Part shown: positions 1 to 9,196 of the stretch, piece after piece
How positions within the stretch are numbered: the first letter of the stretch is position 1
Layout: each line of letters opens with the position of its first letter
Assembly (NCBI RefSeq): GCF_014898815.1
Contig: NW_026515497.1
Location: 62,001-126,000 of the forward strand
Length of the DNA: 64,000 nucleotides
Direction: 5' to 3'
Source: Panonychus citri
Lineage: Eukaryota; Arthropoda; Arachnida; Trombidiformes; Tetranychidae
Notes under the pieces: generated by a model
Database searches by the model: none
What the model was told of the DNA's origin: nothing
Seen by the model: only the letters and a program-made list of their open reading frames with translations
Translations under genes and position numbers: made by a program

Positions 1-613
1 TCGATTAAATTTGCACAATAAACGAAGGGCATCATTGACAAATTTAAATGTCTTCGATCCTGGGGAAGGTGAACCACAAAAAGGCGCCAGTCGGTACCTT
101 TTTTTATTTCATTTTCTTTTAGAGCAGATCAAGATCTATCAAAATATGTGCAGAAAAGTTGGTCCTCAGGGTAGTCCAAAGATGCTATTCAAGTCGGAAT
201 GAAAAAAAACATTGTTTTCTGTGTCTAACGAGCCTCACGTTCAAAAAAAATTGCAAATATATATTTTTCTTAAAGAACAGCTCAAGAGCTTTCGTTTGAT
301 ACCAAGATCAGCTATATAAGTATATTAATTCGATCACAAAACAATTCAGACCATTTTCCTGTTTTTGGCGAATTTTACGGAATCCGCGAGTCAGATCAAA
401 AAATTAAAAAATACGTGTTGATTTGTTTTAACTCATAAGTTCGAAAATTAAATAAAATCACATCAAAAAGTTTAGGCTAAAAACAGTCAAAAATGCCTGA
501 TGTCCTTTGATTTAATCAATGCAAACAGAAACAGTGATGGAAAAATCGGTGATAGAAAATAGTTTTTTTTTCAATTTAAACACTGGAAGGATTTACTTTT
601 TCTGATTAGAGAT
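1..613 (+). other. Left edge; possible 3' end of an unidentified plus-strand gene, otherwise no gene seen
   Basis: An open plus-strand frame runs in from the window edge and stops at about 202. Its middle reads like a translated pyrimidine tract (about 95-122), which suggests a short intron inside a terminal coding exon. The candidate intron would be only 29 nt (94-122) or about 55 nt if a GTGAAC donor near 69 is used. Both are shorter than the 65-105 nt introns of neighbouring genes, so the exon structure is unsure. No domain is recognisable. From 203 to 613 I see only AT-rich sequence that should hold the 3' flanks of this gene and of the minus-strand gene that ends at 614. Confidence 0.25.
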
Positions 614-3604
614 TTAATCGGCAATAAAATCTTTTATTATGTCAGAATCAGAAATCATTTCTCCACTCGATTCACCGATTTCATGGATAATTGTTGTTGG
701 TACTTCTATTATGGTTAATGAGCGACTTGATGATTGAGAATCTTCTTGAACAATTCTGCTCCTTTTACTTGGACTCGTAATGACAATGTCAGAATCTCGT
801 TTAACTGCATTGACACCTGATTTAACGCTAACAATTTCCAGGTCATCATCTTTATCTCCGGTGTCACTTTTACTTGTTTTGACTGTGTCACCACTTTCAA
901 CATCGTAAACAATACAATCCCCATTTCCAGGAGAATCATCAATCTCTTTAGAATCTTCTTGAATCATTATAACATCGGTAGTTTTAGTGTCTTCATCTAG
1001 ATTGTCAAAACCTTCAAGTTCGTCATCAGCATCAGTTTCCACTTCATGAGTATCACCATTTGTTTGACAAGTTGGTGTGATTTGAGCTTTGTCAGAATTT
1101 CCTTCTATCGGTTCTTCGGGAGGTTTCTCAGTGAGCTCTTCAGTCTTCTCCTTTTCTTGATTCTTTTCCTCCTCTGGACCTGAACTCTCAGTGGTTACGA
1201 TTTCGTGCTCATTTAGAACATTTTCATCATTCTCAGTATCTTCGTATGTGAATGGGTTGGTGGCAGAAGTTTCATTGATTCTTAATATTTTCATAGGGTT
1301 AACTATTCCGTTGAGAGATCTTAATGATTCAAGACAAAATTCTCTTATCAGACTAGAAGAATCAATATTGAGAGCTTTTTGCAGCAAGTTCAGAGTAATT
1401 CCTATGGGTATGGTTTCATCTTCTTGGCTAAGTAGAACTATCAATGAAATTAGTTCCTTACGAGTCTCAGGTTTCCCATAAAAAAGCGACGAAGATATAG
1501 AATATCTGTAAAGTGAAAGTACTTCTTCGAGGACAAATGTCGCAAAGAAAGTCACCTGATCCAAAGGTAAGAACATGAAACAATTCTTTACAAACGAATT
1601 ACTCGCTGAAAATTAAGAAAATGGAAACAATTAGAATCGTTATAATTTGATGAATAATACAAAAAGAAATAAATACCTTTCAAACAATTGAAATGTAGCG
1701 AATTCAACTTATCCTTAATGAAGGGCGTTGATAAGGCGGCATCAGAATTTTTCCCTGATTTATCCTTTTTGATGTTTCTCAGCTGAAAAGGAAAAGAAAA
1801 TTGAATTAAATTCTTTGCTATGAAACATCCAGTCTTTTCATTTTTACCTCAATTTGTTTCTGTCCAAGCTTCATATCCATCATAAAGTGTTTGAATAGAG
1901 AATCAGCTGAATCTTTATCAATCATTATGTTAGGTCCAGTTACGGTAAACCATTGATTTAATATTCGATAGCAATGATTTTTCAAATCAAAGATACACAA
2001 TTTGGACATGACTGCTGGTGATGATGACGTTGTTAAAGTAATAGACTTTTGTAACGAGTCACTCGTGTTCGTAGCAATTTCCATGATTCCAATTAAACTT
2101 GCATAGATTAACTTTGAATGAATAATTAAAACTTTTCGTAGGACGGAAATTAATTGCTCTAAGACACTGAGAGAATGCATTTGAATGGACAAGATTGTTA
2201 ATGCAAGACAAGGATCTTTAACATAAAGAACATCAAGTTTAACCAATGAAGCTCGAGAGATTAATTGTAATATACAAGTTACAGGAACTAAATAACCGGT
2301 GGTACAAGGATCTTGTAGCATTTTACAGGCGGCAAGAGCCAAAGCTTTGTAACTTTGTTCCAATTTCATTCGGCCGATAAAATTTTCCTTCTCATGTGAG
2401 TTCAATAAGGTTGGTAGTTTTTTATTTGTAAGCTTGAGACTTTCAAATGCTGTAAGAGAAAACGGAAAAAAGTAGAAAAATAAGTAAACCAAACGTGGAT
2501 TGAATAATAATCAATTGAACTGATTGATTGTTGACTATACTTACGAACTCCCCATGATGAAAATCTATCCAAAATAGAGTTCATATTGTCGATAACGGAA
2601 CAAAAATGATCAAACCAACTATTTTTAGCTGTTGCATTTGACTGACCGGGAGTCGGACAATAATGAATATTAGCCAATATTGAGACCAAAATCTAAAGAA
2701 AAAAAAAGAAGGAAATGAAAATTTAGAGTTGATTTGTTAATTGCAATTGTTGACAGTTTATATTCACCTGAAAACCACTATTGCAACTTTGAATATTTTT
2801 ACTGATGAAAGTGTTGATAATATTTTTTTTAGAGCCACAAGATCCGGGATATTTGGTGACACAAGTAAGAAGTACTTTATAAACTAAAGCTGAATCACAT
2901 TTCTCAATGATATAATTGTTACGGCAAATATATTCAACTATTTGACTGACAATGTGAAGACTTAATTTACGTCGAGTATTGTCATCGTTATGACCTACTA
3001 ACAGTAGTTTATCCAAGAGTTTTAGAGCGATATTTTTACCAGTCCAGTTTGATCCCTAGAAAAGATTGAAAGAGAAAATGAAATTACAAATATTCACCAG
3101 GATTGGAAGGGTGAATCTATCGAAAAGGGAATGGATCATGAAGGAAATAAACCTTCCAACCTCAATGTATGAGACACAAAATGAAGCCCAATTTTTGAAA
3201 TTCTCTCCTAAAAGTTCATTTGGCATTTCCATGAGATATTCTTGAATAAGCAGAAATCCATGTACCCTAAAAAAATAGAAAACAAGTGAAAATTGTTAAT
3301 CTTCAATCTCAACATGCTGATTGGAACAAAAACAATTAAGACTTACCTTCTAGTTGGTGAAGAAAGAAGAGAATTAATATGAGACTGGAAGGTATCATGA
3401 TATTTATTATCCTGAAAAATCAATTCGATCGAAAGAAGAAAAAAAGAAACCAAATAATAAATAAACCGAAAAGCTGAAAATGAGAATAAGAAATTCACTC
3501 ACCCGATTATAAATAGATTTAAAGTTCCTATTTTGATTTATTAACTGGATTGTTTGATTGAATGGGACAGAAGAGTGGAACACTTGACTTAGAAAATCAG
3601 CCAT
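614..3604 (-). CDS. PELP1: PELP1/RIX1-like ribosome-biogenesis protein, 8 exons
   Basis: PELP1/Rix1 is the scaffold of the nucleolar Rix1 (PELP1-TEX10-WDR18) complex, which works with the SENP3 protease and the MDN1 AAA ATPase in late 60S ribosome assembly. Eight exons join in frame on the minus strand: 3604-3503, 3411-3347, 3266-3161, 3055-2768, 2692-2545, 2449-1848, 1782-1677 and 1605-614. All have GT/AG borders and give about 802 residues. The first two thirds are all-helical HEAT-like sequence. A stretch in exon 4 with PGSCGSKKN followed by an FISK segment matches the PELP1 region with conserved 'CG..K', and exon 5 carries the following W-rich helix. The last 240 residues are Glu/Asp/Ser-rich, like the acidic tail of PELP1. 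The protein is shorter than vertebrate PELP1 (about 1130 aa), mainly in the low-complexity tail. The gene is divergent from INTS12. Family assignment rests on pattern memory. Confidence 0.78.
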
Positions 3605-3959
3605 AATTAATTAATTAATTTCACTCTGTTTGAACTTCAAACTTTGAAGAATCACGAAAATCAAAATAAGAAATCAAGCCAACAAAAAGTTTTTAAAAAA
3701 CTTTTCGTCAAAAGCGTGGTTAAGTCTGTTTGTACAACTATGGATTCGATATTCACAACAAAATCACAACAAATGAATTTAAAGTCAACTGATTTGCTGA
3801 ACACATGTTCCAAATCGATAGTATCGATCGATTAGATTTTCGATACTATCGATTGGTCAGATTTTGAATTGTTTTGTAAATGTAAACATTGATTTCCCTT
3901 CATTTGGTGATTGTTACTTTGATAATCAAAGTTTGATTGTCTCTTTCAAATTAATTTAA
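3605..3959. promoter_or_regulatory. Bidirectional promoter with DRE-like inverted repeat
   Basis: Only 355 bp separate the start codons of the divergent PELP1-like and INTS12 genes. The interval holds a perfect 14-bp inverted repeat (3813-3826 AATCGATAGTATCG and 3841-3854 CGATACTATCGATT, 14-nt spacer). Each arm holds an ATCGAT core, and the middle has a further ATCGAT. TATCGATA is the known insect DRE/DREF core-promoter motif of housekeeping genes. That it acts here is inference. Confidence 0.5.
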
Positions 3960-5295
3960 ATGATGGCCAACATGGCAGAATTTACTCCTTTATTTTGTAA
4001 AGCTATTTCCCTTCTCCATTCAACATCTAAATCATCAACTGACCAATTGAAAAGTCTTCTCGATGAATGGTTAGCCCTCAAAACGGTAAGAAAATCTTTT
4101 TTTTATCTTATTTTGTCAAAATTATCCTACTGATTTCCTAATTTCTTTTTCCTCTTTTTTTTATAACAGGATAAAAATGTAACTATTGATTCTATTAAAC
4201 CAACTGAGAGTAAACTTAAAGAATCACAGAAAAGACCAGCTAAGGTAATAATAAGAATTATCTATTTTCTTTCGTTTGATGTTCCTTCTTTTTGTACTTC
4301 CATTCAAAGATTAATGGCTTTTTCTCTTTTCTTTCCTTCCTTTTCAGCCCATTCCTGCTGTTGTTAAGGCTAAAAAAAGTAAATCTCATTCATCTCCATC
4401 GTCACGTAATCAAAGCCCTGAGCCCAAGTCAAAAGCTTCACCCACTCAAATTACTCCATTGGCAGAAGAATCAATTGTCTCAATTAAAAAGGAAGAAGAT
4501 TCAGATGCTACTGATATTGAGGATGAATCAACGGATGCTGGTGAATTTGCTCTTGAAATGGGACTTGCTTGTGTTGTATGTAAACAATTAGACTTTGCTC
4601 CAGGTAATCAGCCTGTTGAATGCTCTGAGTGTCACAATTTGTATCATCAAGAATGCCATAAACCACCGATTACAGACAGAGATGTCAGTGATCCTCGAAA
4701 TGTCTGGTATTGTGCTAAATGTACTAAAAACATGGAGAAGGCATCGAAGAAGAATGCTCGTTCCAACAACAAAAGTCCAATTTTAACAAGTTCGGCATCA
4801 TTTCAATCAGCCGTTAATAGTGGACGTGATTCAGCAATCCAATTGATTAAGGCAAAAGCTGCAAATGAAAGTTTATCATCAACCAGTAATAGTAATATAA
4901 TGCAACCCTTTAAAAGAGTTGAAATGAAAATACCACAATCACCTGGAGCCAGTGGATCAGGTGGTAATTCAAATCCAACTACACCTACCAAACCTGTTGG
5001 CTTAGCTGGACTTGCGGCTAACCTTTCGAGGACAACATCGTCTCCATCGATGCCATCAAGTAACAGTTTATCAAATAGTTCATCAAACAAGGAGTCTAGT
5101 AGCTCATCTTCATCTAGTTCAATTCCCACTTTCAACTTATCTTCATCATCTTCCACGTCCAACTCATCATCATCTTCATCGCCTGTTACTCCATCAACCC
5201 ATCCTTCAGCCAATTTATCTAAAGCAGACAAAAGGATAGCTCAGATGAAAAAGAAAGCAGCTAATAAAAAGAATCTACTAGCTTCAATCAAGTGA
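3960..5295 (+). CDS. INTS12: Integrator complex subunit 12 (PHD finger protein)
   Basis: INTS12 is a nuclear subunit of the Integrator complex, which processes snRNA 3' ends and attenuates RNA polymerase II transcription. Three coding exons (3960-4085, 4170-4244, 4348-5295) join in frame to 382 residues. The N-terminal 45 residues form the short conserved helix region that anchors INTS12 to INTS1 in the family. A C4HC3 PHD finger spans about residues 142-192 (C142, C145, C159, C162, H167, C170, C189, C192), preceded by the diagnostic EMGLACVVC motif. Then comes a long Ser/Asn/Pro-rich tail, and the protein ends in the basic KKKAANKK motif that the human protein also has at its C-terminus. Length is slightly below human INTS12 (462 aa). 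The last about 50 codons are copied at 25669-25821. Confidence 0.93.
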
Positions 5296-5973
5296 TGAAA
5301 GATTAACTAACAGCTCTTCATCTCAACTAATTTCTACTAATTGATTTATTATCAATAGTAAATCCCAGTGGCTGAGATAGAGAAAGAGATAGAGAGAGAT
5401 ATATAGAAACTTATATGTGATTTTGGCTAGAGAACAAGGTTAATGTGTAACAATTAACTGACCTTGTCTAAACGCTGGACAATTTGAGCCAACTACAATT
5501 TAACCTTTCTGATTTTAATTTTCCTTACAGTCCGAAAAGTGACCTACTAAGCGGAAAATGGAATTATGTCTCCAATTAAGAACTTGAATGTTTTATCTGT
5601 CAACTGATTGTCAATCGCACTGAATTGCTTTTCCAGAAATCAATAATCAAAATAAGGGTTCAACCTTTTTTTCCGAATAGGTTAATTTTCTCATTTTTCT
5701 AACTAATTTTTACCAAGCGCGTTGATCAATTTCCATGGGTGATTCCTTTTTCTAATTGCAATTGCTTGAATGGCTCATAAGAGAATAATTGTGACTCTGG
5801 GTAATAAGATAATTAATAATTAATTTATTATATTTTTGTCATTTCATAAAATAAATTCAATGATATCCAATGTTTAATTGAACATTAGTTCCGCCAAGAA
5901 GAATCAGGTGGACCATTAGTAGTAAAAAAGGTCCCCCCTACCACTCCATTGGTATCTTTAGAAAGGTTTATCG
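5296..5973. other. INTS12 3' UTR and intergenic interval
   Basis: No coding potential. An AATAAA hexamer at 5850-5855 could end INTS12. An AATAAA on the minus strand near 5823-5828 could serve the convergent secreted-peptide gene. The whole stretch is repeated with few changes about 20.5 kb downstream. Confidence 0.5.
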
Positions 5974-6123
5974 TTAATTAGCTCCCAATTGAGATTGCAA
6001 TTCTTTACTACCATCATAAAGATTTTGTTTGGGTGTAAATTGATTTGCTGCAGAAGTTGAGGTTAAAGTAACTCCAAGGAGAGTAATTAGAAGCATGAGG
6101 ACTTTGAAAAGACTGAAATTCAT
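5974..6123 (-). CDS. Small secreted peptide, copy 1 (49 aa)
   Basis: A short minus-strand reading frame begins with a clear signal peptide: a charged start (MNFSLFK), then a Leu/Ile/Val/Thr-rich core, then a small-residue cleavage region near TSTSAA at about residue 23. This leaves a mature part of about 25 residues ending in QSQLGAN. There are no cysteines. A TATA box (TATAAAAAG, minus, 6232-6240) lies 109 nt upstream of the ATG, so a transcript start near 6205 would give a short leader. An identical second copy exists at 26500-26649. Function is unknown. A secreted peptide or neuropeptide-like precursor is possible but lacks dibasic processing sites. Confidence 0.6.
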   Translation of the reverse strand: MNFSLFKVLMLLITLLGVTLTSTSAANQFTPKQNLYDGSKELQSQLGAN

Positions 6124-6975
6124 AATAATTAGTCTTAATATTTTCAAAACAAAAGAAATGAAACTTAAACGATTGTTATCGATGGAAATAAAGTTGAATT
6201 AGACTGGTGAAAATTCAATTGAAAACTCATCCTTTTTATATCATCCAATCGACATTTGAACAAATATTTTTCACAGCAATTGTATTTGCAATTAGATAAA
6301 ATTCAAGGTAAGATACAAGTGAACAGAGAGAAGGCAGAGTTTTTTACTTATTAGAATAGAAAAAGGAAAACCATCGATAGTTAATTAATTAGCTTGTGCT
6401 TTTAAATTAATAGGTTTCACTTTTAAGGTTCACTAAGTGTGATGAAAGACAATAAAATTCTAATAATTTGATTAACGATTTATTCAGAATTAGTTAGTAA
6501 TTGTGAATACTCATAACTCACAATTTGAAAAGGTTTTGATATCACTTTCATGGGCAATCAGCTCATCAAACAATTCAGGAAAATAAACTAATTAATTACC
6601 ATTTTAACCTAAAAAATCAGCTAATTTTGTTACATCATTTATTCAGCTTTAAGATGATGTAGTGTTAAAATGATTAATTACTGTAAATTAAGTTGAACAA
6701 TTAATTAATTCTCTCTCACTTTTTACTTGTACCAACAATTCCCTTGAAAACTCGTCCTCATGTGAATACGTGGAATCGACAATTGAATATACTTTAATTT
6801 AGGAACGAGTATGTCCACTCAAATGTGGCCTCCGTCAAATCCAAGATAGATAATTTTGCATGAAATCGACTCAAAACTCTCCTAGTCTTTCCAACTGTTC
6901 TTGAAAAGGTCTAGTTAGGCCAAACTAGACTTGTGAAGTTCAGAATCTGAACCAAATATTATTGACGAGTCAAAA
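6124..6975. other. Intergenic, AT-rich; upstream region of the secreted peptide
   Basis: Apart from the TATA box there is no coding or RNA feature that I can see. The segment is repeated at about 26650-27508. Confidence 0.4.
6232..6240 (-). promoter_or_regulatory. TATA box of the secreted-peptide gene
   Basis: TATAAAAAG on the minus strand, 109 nt before the ATG of the 49-aa peptide. It is present identically in the second copy. Confidence 0.5.
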
Positions 6976-6980
6976 TTAGT
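6976..6980. repeat. Target site duplication, left (TTAGT)
   Basis: TTAGT flanks the Polinton on both sides (6976-6980 and 24837-24841) and occurs once at the uninterrupted site 27509-27513. Polintons usually make 6-bp duplications. Here the sixth base differs (ATTAGT left, TTTAGT right), so it is either 5 bp or a mutated 6 bp. Confidence 0.9.
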
Positions 6981-7050
6981 AGTAGTAGTAAAAGGCAACA
7001 TTATAAACCACTTTTCTCTTTCTTTTTCTCTTTCTTTTTGGACATTATAA
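6981..7050 (+). repeat. Polinton left terminal inverted repeat (70 bp)
   Basis: Identical over 70 bases to the reverse complement of 24767-24836. It holds three AGT repeats at the very tip and an internal TTCTTTTTCTC-type polypyrimidine tract. 70 bp is short for a Polinton TIR. Confidence 0.95.
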
Positions 7051-7086
7051 GCCACCTAAGGTTGTCCTTAGACTAATAGTGGTGGC
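7051..7086. other. Hairpin-forming sequence next to the left TIR
   Basis: Outer arms GCCAC (7051-7055) and GTGGC (7082-7086) enclose an inner CTAAGG-TTGT-CCTTAG stem-loop (7056-7071). It sits between the TIR and the first promoter. Its role is unknown. Confidence 0.4.
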
Positions 7087-7096
7087 GTCCTTGTAG

Positions 7097-7104
7097 TATA
7101 TAAG
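7097..7104 (+). promoter_or_regulatory. TATA box of the TBP-like gene
   Basis: TATATAAG lies 35 nt before the ATG at 7139, but only 17 nt before the ATG at 7121. This favours 7139 as the start. Confidence 0.55.
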
Positions 7105-7138
7105 TATGTGTATGGGATGAATGATTATTAGACTGAAA

Positions 7139-7654
7139 ATGGTATTAATTGAAGACATTGTAGTGAACAATATTGTAATGTCATTCAAATTGAATGATAA
7201 ATTAGACCGTGTCAAGGTGAAGGAGAGTTTTCCATCTGTTGATTATCCAAAGCGTTTTTCTGGTGGAATATTAAAGTTGGATGGTGGTTGTTTATTGATA
7301 TTTAATTCTGGAAAGATTAATGTTACTGGTGTTAAAAGCTACGAGGCAGCATTTAATTTAATTGAGAAATTTTGTGACATTTACCCAGATAATTTATATA
7401 AAACTGAAGCAAAAGTAGTGAATATTGTGGCCCATTCAAGGTTAATTACGAATTTCATTTATAGTAGACTTGATTCATTCCCATATTGTTCTTACGGACC
7501 AGAGTTATTTCCTGGAGTTCATGTTAAAGTGGACAATTCAAACGTAATATTTATAATATTTAAAAGAACTGGACGAGTTACTGTGACGGGAATTCGTGAT
7601 ATAATTGAATTAAATAAATACTTTGATCTATTCAAACGGATATATAAAAGGTAA
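7139..7654 (+). CDS. TATA-binding-protein-like protein (Polinton-encoded)
   Basis: TBP is the saddle-shaped protein that binds and bends TATA-box DNA to start transcription. This 171-residue product (177 if the upstream ATG at 7121 is used) is little more than the TBP core and shows both imperfect repeats. Repeat 1 has NIV, then YPKRFSGG and LLIFNSGKINVTG. Repeat 2 has NIVAHS, then YGPELFPGV and FIIFKRTGRVTVTG. Counting from 7139, F40, F55, F124 and F141 occupy the positions of the four phenylalanines that intercalate into TATA DNA in eukaryotic TBP. The protein ends right after the second repeat and has no N-terminal extension. It is the first gene inside the left TIR. Host TBP is much more conserved than this, so it is a divergent captured paralogue or viral-type TBP rather than the host gene. 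Confidence 0.88.
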   Translation: MVLIEDIVVNNIVMSFKLNDKLDRVKVKESFPSVDYPKRFSGGILKLDGGCLLIFNSGKINVTGVKSYEAAFNLIEKFCDIYPDNLYKTEAKVVNIVAHSRLITNFIYSRLDSFPYCSYGPELFPGVHVKVDNSNVIFIIFKRTGRVTVTGIRDIIELNKYFDLFKRIYKR

Positions 7655-7656
7655 CT

Positions 7657-7908
7657 ATGGATAAAGCAGAGGATTACCGTGTTTGGTGTAAGAGAGTACT
7701 TTTCATGGTACAAATCTTGGTTCTGGTGTCAATGTTGATTACATCGATTGTCAATATAATAATGAAGACGGGAAACTTGTCATTATGGACAGCATTATTA
7801 GGATCATCTCTTGGATACATTTTACCTACACCGCGTTTTAGGAGTAATAAACATGAAGAACGAAAGTCAACAACTGATGTATCAGCCCCTTCGTCAATTG
7901 TAACTTAA
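7657..7908 (+). CDS. Small two-segment membrane protein (Polinton)
   Basis: 83 residues with a hydrophobic span at about 14-36, a second at about 42-57 (LWTALLGSSLGYILPTP), and a charged C-terminal tail. Small membrane proteins with an LWT...LGYLLP-type motif recur in Polintons/adintoviruses beside the ATPase; this is from memory and unverified. The ORF starts 2 nt after the TBP-like stop codon. A perfect TATATAAAAG at 7641-7650 overlaps the end of the TBP-like gene but is too close to this ATG to serve it by the usual spacing. A start at Met17 (7705) is an alternative. Confidence 0.6.
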   Translation: MDKAEDYRVWCKRVLFMVQILVLVSMLITSIVNIIMKTGNLSLWTALLGSSLGYILPTPRFRSNKHEERKSTTDVSAPSSIVT

Positions 7909-7916
7909 TATAAAAT
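7909..7916 (+). promoter_or_regulatory. TATA-like box of the ATPase gene
   Basis: TATAAAAT ending 26 nt (starting 33 nt) before the ATG at 7942. Confidence 0.4.
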
Positions 7917-7941
7917 AATAAAGAGATTGATTGAATTGAAA

Positions 7942-8577
7942 ATGTCTTATTCTGTTCATTTGAAACATCCATTTACAATGTATGTGTCTGGGCCTACGGG
8001 TTCCGGTAAGACATACTTTGTGAGAAATATGATAAATTTAGCTGAGAGGATATGTGATCCTCCTCCTGTGAAAATAACATACTTTTATGGTGAATACCAA
8101 AAGGAGTTTAATTCAATGAGTAACGTGACTTTTGTAGAAGGGTTACAAGAGGACTTGATCAACCAGGCAGGTGGAGTTGAACCTGAATGGATTATTATTG
8201 ATGATTTGATGCTTGAAGCAGCAAATCAATCTTTTATTAGTAATCTTTTTACACGTGGTTCTCATCACCGTAATATATCAGTAATTTTGATTACACAAAA
8301 CTTTTTTGTCAAGGGTAAAGAGAGTAGAAACATTAGTTTGAATAGTCAGTATGTTGTGTGTTTTAAAAACCCTCGAGATAAATCGATAATTTCAAACATT
8401 GCTCGTCAAATGTTTCCATCAAAGATAAAAAAGTTACAGAGAGTGTTTGAAGATGCAACATCTAAACCTTATTCTTATCTCTTTTTCGATCTTAAACCTG
8501 ATACACCTGAAAAGTTGAGATTATTGGCCAACAATTTCAATGAAAACGATGACCCAATGATTGTTTACCCTTTATAA
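7942..8577 (+). CDS. Genome-packaging ATPase (FtsK/HerA, A32-like)
   Basis: This ATPase drives DNA into the capsid in Polintons, adintoviruses and large DNA viruses. The 211-residue product has a Walker A motif GPTGSGKT at 17-24 and a hydrophobic Walker B strand ending in WIIIDDLM at 83-90. It also has the GSHHRNISVILITQ segment typical of the family's sensor region (about 124-140). The frame is open from a TTG at 7927, but the first ATG (7942) lies before the conserved start MSYSVHLKHPF and 26 nt after a TATA-like box. It is intact. Confidence 0.9.
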   Translation: MSYSVHLKHPFTMYVSGPTGSGKTYFVRNMINLAERICDPPPVKITYFYGEYQKEFNSMSNVTFVEGLQEDLINQAGGVEPEWIIIDDLMLEAANQSFISNLFTRGSHHRNISVILITQNFFVKGKESRNISLNSQYVVCFKNPRDKSIISNIARQMFPSKIKKLQRVFEDATSKPYSYLFFDLKPDTPEKLRLLANNFNENDDPMIVYPL

Positions 8578-8579
8578 TT

Positions 8580-8589
8580 TATATAAAAG
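8580..8589 (+). promoter_or_regulatory. TATA box before the 115-aa minor protein gene
   Basis: TATATAAAAG starting 36 nt before the ATG at 8616. Confidence 0.55.
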
Positions 8590-8615
8590 GAAATGATGTT
8601 TCAACTATAATCAAC

Positions 8616-8963
8616 ATGACGATTGAAGGAGTAATCAAATGTCTTCCGACATTAAAGAGATTAGCTCATGAGAAATCAAAGACTGAAAGAAATAAACTAT
8701 TGAAAAAAGCAAAGTCTTGTATTTTCTACTCAATTTCTGATATTAGTAAAAACACATTAAACGGAAATATACCAATTAATCCTACACAGAGAAAGAAAAT
8801 TGAAAAGTATAAAACTCAAATAAGATTGTTATCAAGGAAATCAGGAGTACCATTAAAGAAGCGTAAAGAAGTTGTTTATCAGACAGGTGGAGCTTTTCTT
8901 CCAGCACTATTGTTACCAGCTCTTTCATATTTTGGTGAAAAGTTGATAAATAAGTTCATGTAA
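8616..8963 (+). CDS. Polinton minor virion protein with GG-FLPALL motif
   Basis: 115 residues: a basic helical region, a conserved LNGNIPI...QRKKIEKYKTQI segment, then a basic patch, TGG, and a hydrophobic C-terminus (AFLPALLLPALSYFGEKLI). This layout is common to a small protein found beside the ATPase in many Polintons/adintoviruses and is often compared with adenovirus pVI/pX-type minor capsid proteins. The Gly-Gly at about 93-94 is a plausible cleavage site for the element's adenain-like protease, which would release a membrane-active peptide; that is inference. The stop codon overlaps the next ATG (TAATG). Confidence 0.6.
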   Translation: MTIEGVIKCLPTLKRLAHEKSKTERNKLLKKAKSCIFYSISDISKNTLNGNIPINPTQRKKIEKYKTQIRLLSRKSGVPLKKRKEVVYQTGGAFLPALLLPALSYFGEKLINKFM

Positions 8964-9196
8964 TGAACACAATATCAAAGATGGTGTTAATTCCAGAAAA
9001 AGAATATCAATTACTTAAAAACAATATAAAAGAAGTTCAAGAAGTTGTTGAAAAACCGATTGAGGCTCCACCTTTAGAAGAATTTAAAAAGACGTTCAAA
9101 GAAGCCATTAAAGAGTTTGAAAAGAGACCATTGAAAAAGAGAAATAAACAAAAAACACTCCCACTTATAAAATGGACAAGCGTCAAGAACTTTTAA
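8963..9196 (+). CDS. Small conserved Polinton protein (77 aa), unknown role
   Basis: The ATG shares its first base with the preceding stop, and the 3' end overlaps the integrase start by 25 nt. The N-terminal KMVLIPEKEYQLL resembles a 'K-M-x-L-V-P' start seen in small Polinton ORFs near capsid genes. The rest is Glu/Lys-rich and probably coiled coil. No catalytic motif. Confidence 0.45.
   Translation: MNTISKMVLIPEKEYQLLKNNIKEVQEVVEKPIEAPPLEEFKKTFKEAIKEFEKRPLKKRNKQKTLPLIKWTSVKNF

Larger units (their letters stand above)
5143..6980. repeat. Duplicated host segment A, copy 1 (left of the Polinton)
   Basis: This segment runs from the Ser-rich end of INTS12 through the 49-aa peptide gene to the Polinton target site. 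It is nearly identical to 25669-27513, with a handful of 1-7 nt indels around 6400, 6420 and 6875. With segment B (24842-25667 / 27514-28336) it makes a tandem A-B-A-B duplication, with the Polinton sitting between A1 and B1. Confidence 0.95.

Noticed and set aside
4803..5231. 142-codon minus-strand ORF opposite INTS12
   Set aside because: Antisense of the Ser-rich INTS12 tail; its Asp/Glu runs only mirror TCA/TCT codons.
7641..7650. TATATAAAAG as promoter of the 83-aa membrane protein
   Set aside because: Only 7 nt before the ATG and within the end of the TBP-like coding sequence; kept out of the promoter list although it would suit a start at Met17.
9166..9172. TATAAAA as promoter of the integrase
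   Set aside because: It overlaps the integrase ATG, so it cannot position a start site upstream of it.
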